Source of the DNA: Rhinopithecus roxellana
Taxonomy: Eukaryota > Chordata > Mammalia > Primates > Cercopithecidae
DNA: 64,000 bases
Reading direction: 5' to 3'
Assembly (NCBI RefSeq): GCF_007565055.1
Contig: NC_044551.1
Location: 97,122,089 to 97,186,088, forward strand
In this document: positions 58,779 to 64,000 of the stretch, one piece after another
How the letters are laid out: each line of letters opens with the position of its first letter
How positions within the stretch are numbered: position 1 is the first letter of the stretch
Notes under the pieces: generated by a model
What the model was told of the DNA's origin: nothing
What the model saw: the letters and a program-made list of their open reading frames with translations, nothing else
Database searches by the model: none
Translations under genes and position numbers: made by a program

Positions 58779-59103
58779 TTTTTACTTTTTATTTTATTTT
58801 TTATTTTTTGAGCTGGATTTATTTATTTTTTCACTCTGTCACCCAGGTTGGAGGGCAGTGATGGAATCTCAGCTCACCGAAATCTCTGCCTCCCAGGTTC
58901 AAGCGATCCTCCCATCCAGCCTCCCGAGTACCTGGGACCACAGTTGCATGCCACCACACCTAGCTAATTTTTTGTATCTTTTTGGTAGAAATGGGGTTTT
59001 ACCATATTGCCCGGGCTGGTCTTGAATTTCTGAGCTCAGGCAATCCATCTGCCTTGGCCTGCCAAAGTGCTGGGATTACAGGCATGAGCCACTGTGCCTG
59101 GCC
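58779..59103 (-). mobile_element. Alu, antisense, with 17-bp TSD
   Basis: Full-length dimeric Alu on the minus strand with an AT-rich tail on the left. Direct repeats TATTTCAAATATTTTTA lie at 58762-58778 and 59104-59120. Substitutions suggest AluS or older. Inserted in the ancient L1. Confidence 0.92.
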
Positions 59104-59700
59104 TATTTCAAATATTTTTAAATATACTGTTGGGAAAAAAAACTGTAGAGACATGATTATGTACAATATTATAAAAATGTAATTATCCTTAATTGATCTA
59201 TAGATGCAATGTAATCCTATTAAAAATACCGGCAGGGTGTTTGTCTTTTTTAAGAAACTGTTTCTAAAGTATATTTAGAAACACATATACACATAAAAAA
59301 ACAGGAAGAATGAAAACAAAGAACAAATTTGGAGGACTTACCCTACCTGATTTAACACTTACTATGAGGATATAATAATCAAGACCGTGTGATCTTGGTC
59401 TAAAGATAGGCATGTAGATTAATTAATAGAGACTTCAGAAATAGATTGATCCATATATAAATTTCTTTTTTGATAAAGACACCAAATTAATTCAATGTGG
59501 AAAAGGAACCTTTCAACAAAAAGCTCTGGAGCAGTGGATATCTGTAAGGAAAAATAATAAGCTTCAATTCCTGCCTCATGTAATATATAAAATTAATTAA
59601 AATTAATCACAAAGCAAAACAAAAATTGTCTAGAAGAAAACATAGCAGAATATCATTTTGACTTTAGAGTAGGCAAAGTATTCCTAAACAGGGTGAAAAG

Positions 59701-59965
59701 AGACAGACATGTCTTTTTTCCTATTTATGTTACAAACTGTAAGTGCTTTTATCCATTTAATGGCTTGCCTGTTCCCAGCATTATGTGGATCTTCAGCACA
59801 AGCTTCTCACTTATATAACAAAATGCAATTTTACTGCTACCAGACGTATTACATTGGAGGTGTAATGGTAACACTCAAATAGATATTCAAGGTAATTTTT
59901 AAGAAAAAGCAGAGTGAGTTAGAGTGCTTTGGTCAAACTTCCAAGGAAGTGAGACTTGAACCTTG
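59701..59965. other. No recognisable feature
   Basis: Short unique-looking interval between the ancient L1 and the MaLR LTR. Confidence 0.3.
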
Positions 59966-60440
59966 AAGGCTGGTTTATCAGTTTCCTATTGCTGCTGTAA
60001 CAAATTACCACGAACTTAGTGGTTTAAAACACACATTTATTCTTAAAGTTCTGTGAGTCAGAAGTCTAAAATCAGCTAACATCAAGGTGTCAGCAGGGCT
60101 GCATTCCTCCTGAGGCTCTAGGGGAGGATCTGGTTCCTTCTGGAGGCTGCAGTATTCCTGGCTCATCTTCCTAACCTCAAAGTCAGCAATCATATAGCTT
60201 TGTCCTCTGCTTCCATCTGTAAATGTCCTTCTCTGACTGCTTCTCCTGCTTCCTTCTTTCACTAACAGGGATCATTGTGATTACATGGGGCCCACCCAGT
60301 TAATCCAGGATAACCTCCCCATCTCAAGATAGTTAACAACTATATCTGAAAAGGCCCTTTTGCTGTCTGGTCACATAGTCACAGGCTCCAGAAATTGGGA
60401 TCCTTATTCGGATGATCATATCTGGGTAGAATCAGGATAG
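59966..60440 (-). mobile_element. MLT1-type MaLR LTR, antisense
   Basis: Antisense LTR text: 'tcagtttcctattgctgctg', 'acaaattaccacgaacttag', 'aaggtgtcagcagggctgc', 'gaggctctaggggaggatct', 'cacccagttaatccaggata'. About 475 bp, solo LTR size. The 85-codon minus frame at 60005-60262 is LTR-derived. Confidence 0.75.
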
Positions 60441-62159
60441 CTAGAGAGGAAGCACCTTTTAGATCATAAAAAAATGAGTACACTTTCATTGCAATGAGGA
60501 AGCTTTCTACTGGTTTAGAGTCTCACACTGGCAGGTAATGAGAGAACGAATCAGCTGAGGGGTGTTTCAGTGGGCAGCCAGGTAATCAGGAATATTGCTT
60601 TCCAGGCACAGCAGTTTTTTTTTTTTACTTTTCTGGTCAATGGGAGTATTTTGCAGTTTTTAAAGTGTGGAATCAAAGGTCCTGGAACTTTACAGCATTT
60701 TAGCATATAGGAGCTTTATAGCATCATATACAGAAGTCCTGACCCCACCCTGTGCCTTCAGGAATATGAAGTGTGATGAAGTTCATTTTAAAGATAAGAT
60801 CACAAAAGTCTAGCTGTTGCCTTACCTGAGGCATAAATATGGAGTATTAGTTAGGCTTGTTACTGCATGAAGAGTGATTCTGGTTTGGAATTGGTGATAC
60901 AAATCCTCTACACATTACCTTCAAGGGTCATTCATTTGTTAACTTTTTCTTTGGCCACATAAAGAAGAGATGAAATGTGTCTGGGCTTTTCTGCCAATCA
61001 AAACTTCTTGGAGTCACAGATACCAATTCTAATGACAGTCAATTAGCATGTAATATTTTTATATTCCATGGGAAATAACAATGAACCTTTGAAATCCATC
61101 TGAATTTAAGGGAAATTCTTTAGACCGCCTGAAAAGAATGCTTGCTTGGTCGTCAAACTCTGAGTGAATATTTCCAGTCTTCAACTTAACAAATTTCTTC
61201 TTAATATTGTTACTCTTTGGAATTCTGTCCCTTTCTTGTACCTGTTTAAACACCTCACCTCATATTTTTAGAATTCTCTATACTAGTATGGCTAACTATG
61301 AAGTCTTGCATATTCATGGCTATATATAAGATTTCATTTGATTAAAAATGGAATTGGAAATACAGGGTTAAAGGAACTTATCACTTAAAATAATTTAGGA
61401 TTAATGTCTTTAAAAAAATAGTAAGAAGATTTCGTGTTTTTATATAGTTATACATTTTGATGCCCTTTTTGGTATGATGTTATTTCAAAGTTGGTTCTGA
61501 AGTATATACTTTATGATTTTTACATCTTTTTTCTAAATACACATTCATACATTTTGTTTACCATCTTATAAGAGGTATCTGCAATTTTTTATAGGTATAA
61601 GTTTAACATCACTTATGAACATTGCTCTTATATCCAACAAGTTTTTTATTCTCAGTATTAGCTCAATACCTTAAGTAACATATATCTCTTGGTTTAACAC
61701 CAGGTACCATACCTATCAAAACTTCTTTTGTACAGCTACATTTTTCTTTTCCCCAAACACCTTGCAAACGTTTCTTTCTAAGTACAACCCAAGACACAAT
61801 TAGTTTCTAAGATACTAGTATCATTGTTGGCAAAACATAACAATCTAGGGAGTTGCTTATTGAAGGATGGATAACTCTACGTGTTTCCCACAGTGGTGTG
61901 GGAAAATAATAGTGCATCAGGTAAGGTTATTGCAATATTGAAGAACTACCAGGGAGGTTTTTTACCCCTTGGGGCTTAATTTTTATTCATTTCAATTCAG
62001 GTGAAATAGTGTCCCTTCAGCATTGGTTGGCACACGAAAGAAGATTAGCATGTGGAAACCTATATATCACTCTGTATCATGAGATGAGGAATGAAGGACT
62101 ATGTCATTCTTAGGTCCTTGAGCTCTAATGGACAAAATGTGGTAGCAGAAAAAATATGG
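60441..62159. other. Long stretch with no recognisable gene or repeat
   Basis: Unique-looking AT-rich DNA with a T-run near 60615-60626. Frames reach at most 64 codons. Confidence 0.4.
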
Positions 62160-62520
62160 GCCCCTAATTTTCAGCAGGAATCATTTTTAATTAGTCCATG
62201 ACAGTGGATCTTCTTCACCCTGCAACTGAGACTTCGGACCCCTCCAGAGAGATGAGGAGGAATGGAGGATTGTTGTTCTTCCGCTGGGGCATTTGCTCAC
62301 AGCTCCACACATTGCGAACAATCAACTTTCTTTAATGGATGAAAGACAACTAGCAAGGGCCCTGTGACAAAGGATGGCAACGGGCGATGTGGCAGGCCAG
62401 GAGTAGTGATGGATTATCCATTGAGAAAAGTGATTAGATCAGCTCCTTTAGATAATGGATTATTGGTACATTCATTCTGTTTCCAAATTTGTTGTTCCTT
62501 GATTTTCTTTAAAGGTGGCT
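62160..62520. promoter_or_regulatory. Second repeat-free block, weak candidate regulatory element
   Basis: It retains scattered CpGs and SOX-like motifs (ATTGCGAACAAT at 62311-62322, ATCCATTGAG near 62417). No repeat family is recognised. Function is speculative. Confidence 0.2.
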
Positions 62521-62534
62521 AAAACTGAAAATCA

Positions 62535-62830
62535 CTTTTTTTTTTTTTGAGTCGAGTTTTTGCTCTGTTGCCCAGGCTGGAGTGCAATGGCACAATTTCG
62601 GCTCACTGCAACCTCCACCTCCTGGGTTCAAGAGATTCTCCTGCCTCAGCCTTTTGAGTAGCTGGGACTACAGGCGCCCACCACCACACCCGGCTAATTT
62701 TTGTATTTTTAGTAGAGACGAGGTTTCATCATGTTGGCCAGGCTGGTCTCAAACTTTTGACATGATGTGATCCACCCGCCTTGGCCTCCCAAAGTGCTGA
62801 GATTCCAGGTGTGAGCCACCATGCCTGGCC
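62535..62830 (-). mobile_element. AluS-type, antisense, with TSD
   Basis: Full-length dimeric Alu on the minus strand with a T-run at about 62535-62548. Near-identical direct repeats AACTGAAAATCACTT at 62523-62537 and AACTGAAAATTACTT at 62831-62845 flank it. Confidence 0.92.
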
Positions 62831-62845
62831 AACTGAAAATTACTT

Positions 62846-63309
62846 TAAGAGAACAGTGATCAACCTAAGACAAATTCAAACCTAGATGCAAACAAAACAA
62901 AGTTATAAAGTTTTCTCATTAACATAAGCCAGGTGGAGGACTGATCCTTTGGAAATTATTTTCTGTATCACCTAAGTGGCAAAAGTCCCCTTAGAATAGT
63001 CAAGGACGTTGATGGATAACTCTTGAACTTGGGCTTAGAGTTGACTGTCTACAAACTCTAGGTGAAGTTTAAGGTATTTCAACTAGGTTTGTGTAGTTTG
63101 GGGTCTATAAGGAGTTTCTGAAAACTGGCACAACAGTAGATTATTATCTCTTGGATCTGAGAGCTAAGTTGTTGTTAAATGGCTGTGGATGATGTCATTC
63201 CACAATAGGGAGTCTGGACTCAGAATGGACGGCCTTGACAGTTGAGGACATTAGTACTATAGATCAGTGGATTTAGGTAAGGTCTCTGGCTGTGGGGTTC
63301 AAGTGACAT
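62846..63309. other. No recognisable feature
   Basis: Unique-looking DNA with no frame or repeat of note. Confidence 0.35.
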
Positions 63310-63665
63310 CTTTCTTTGACAAACTCCATAAATGCTTATCTCACAGACATCCACATGACTCTTAACTCCTTCAAGTTTTTGCTTAAGTATCACCTTGTAA
63401 TGGTTCTTTATTTAAAATTGTAGTGTATCTCCACCCCCTTCACACTCCAGAGGCCTCCAATGCTGCATTCCTTTTTCTCTTTTCCATAGTTCTTATTATC
63501 ATTTAATGTACTGTATCATCTAATTATATATTTTGTGCTTTTAAAATTGTGTCTTGATTATAAGATCCAAAAGGGCAAGTATCATTGTTTTTTTTACAGT
63601 GCTGAAACTCAAGGAACGTTTATGTAGTTGGTGTGCAACAAATATCTTTTAAATGAATGCATTAA
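63310..63665 (+). mobile_element. L2 3' region, sense
   Basis: 'cttaactccttcaagttttt', 'gcttaagtatcacctt', 'tccatagttcttattatca', 'ataagatccaaaagggcaag' and the tail 'aacaaatatcttttaaatgaatg' follow L2 order. Confidence 0.75.
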
Positions 63666-64000
63666 TGGAAGGAGTGAACGTGGTCCTTGGTATACTTCAA
63701 TAATGCTTAAAATAATCATAAACCAACATTAGGCAACACACAAGTGTCCTGCCACTGGAGGGCCCTAGGTAATAACAAAAGTCTCAACAATCTAGCCATT
63801 AATATTTTATGTGGGGAGAAACCCAAACTTTTATTTCCTGAAGATTTCCAGCTCATCAAAACTATGGTTAGTATATTTGGCAACTTCATGCATTTGCAAT
63901 ATTTGCTTTTTAAATAAATATTTTATCCTTCAATTGAGTTATTTAATTTTTCCATTTGGAAGGCACAGTTTCCAAGTAGAAAATCATTTTTGCATTGGGT
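63666..64000. other. No recognisable feature
   Basis: AT-rich unique-looking DNA up to the window end. Confidence 0.35.

Larger units (their letters stand above)
56840..59700 (+). mobile_element. Ancient L1 (L1M type) ORF2 relic, sense, split by an Alu
   Basis: Sense L1 text runs through the endonuclease region ('gttggagattttagcactcc' near 57452), the RT region ('aagtggggtttatcccagga' near 58583) and the thumb ('aggaagaatgaaaacaaagaac' near 59305). It is AT-rich with many stops and small indels. An Alu at 58779-59103 interrupts it. Confidence 0.65.

Noticed and set aside
1..64000. tRNA, rRNA, snRNA genes or host exons
   Set aside because: No cloverleaf-type sequence, snRNA text or exon-intron gene structure was noticed by eye; a covariance-model scan was not possible here.

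Overview
This window looks like intergenic, repeat-rich nuclear DNA from an Old World monkey (macaque or baboon type). No host protein-coding gene, tRNA or rRNA could be recognised. The primate assignment rests on dense Alu and L1 content. The Old World monkey assignment rests on a young AluY-type element near 13.7 kb, which has a TSD and the arm variants I associate with cercopithecid AluY lineages, and on a full-length L1 near 50.5-56.7 kb that resembles human L1PA but is not identical to it. Family names come from recognising sequence by eye; no library search was run.

Layout: 1-1.08 kb appears to be the 5' UTR of an older L1 on the minus strand that runs off the left edge. The 3.5-7.1 kb block is a complex L1 region: an ancient L1 carries a 5'-truncated L1PA-like insertion with a clear TSD, then a foldback L1 with two 516-bp arms that differ at one position, then an older L1 3' end in which a 27-bp unit is repeated exactly 12 times. 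From 7 to 19 kb there is mostly unique or ancient sequence with an L2 relic, AluJ, MER2, a free left Alu monomer, an L1MA-like 3' end and the young AluY. From 19 to 30 kb there are a 5'-inverted L1, MaLR LTRs, hAT relics and two long antisense L2-like relics. A repeat-free block with possible regulatory character lies near 25.9-26.7 kb. From 30.7 to 33.6 kb an MLT1-like provirus (LTR, internal region, LTR) has an ERV1-type solo LTR nested inside it. From 36 to 39.5 kb there are several microsatellites. From 39.5 to 45.1 kb lies an older L1 with a three-monomer 5' UTR; it is abruptly fused to an Alu.

The 50.47-56.66 kb interval holds the best gene content: a full-length L1 on the minus strand with 13-bp target-site duplications, a complete 5' UTR, an intact 338-codon ORF1 and an ORF2 broken by one frameshift and one nonsense codon. 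The antisense ORF0 start is present but stops after 14 codons. From 56.8 to 64 kb there are an ancient L1, two Alus, a MaLR LTR, a second repeat-free block and an L2 3' end.

The most unusual items are the near-perfect L1 foldback, the 12 x 27-bp array inside a dead L1, a 55-bp inverted duplicate shared by 26.19 and 28.31 kb, and the intact-ORF1/broken-ORF2 L1. None amounts to a demonstrated new biological system; they are mainly genome-dynamics observations.
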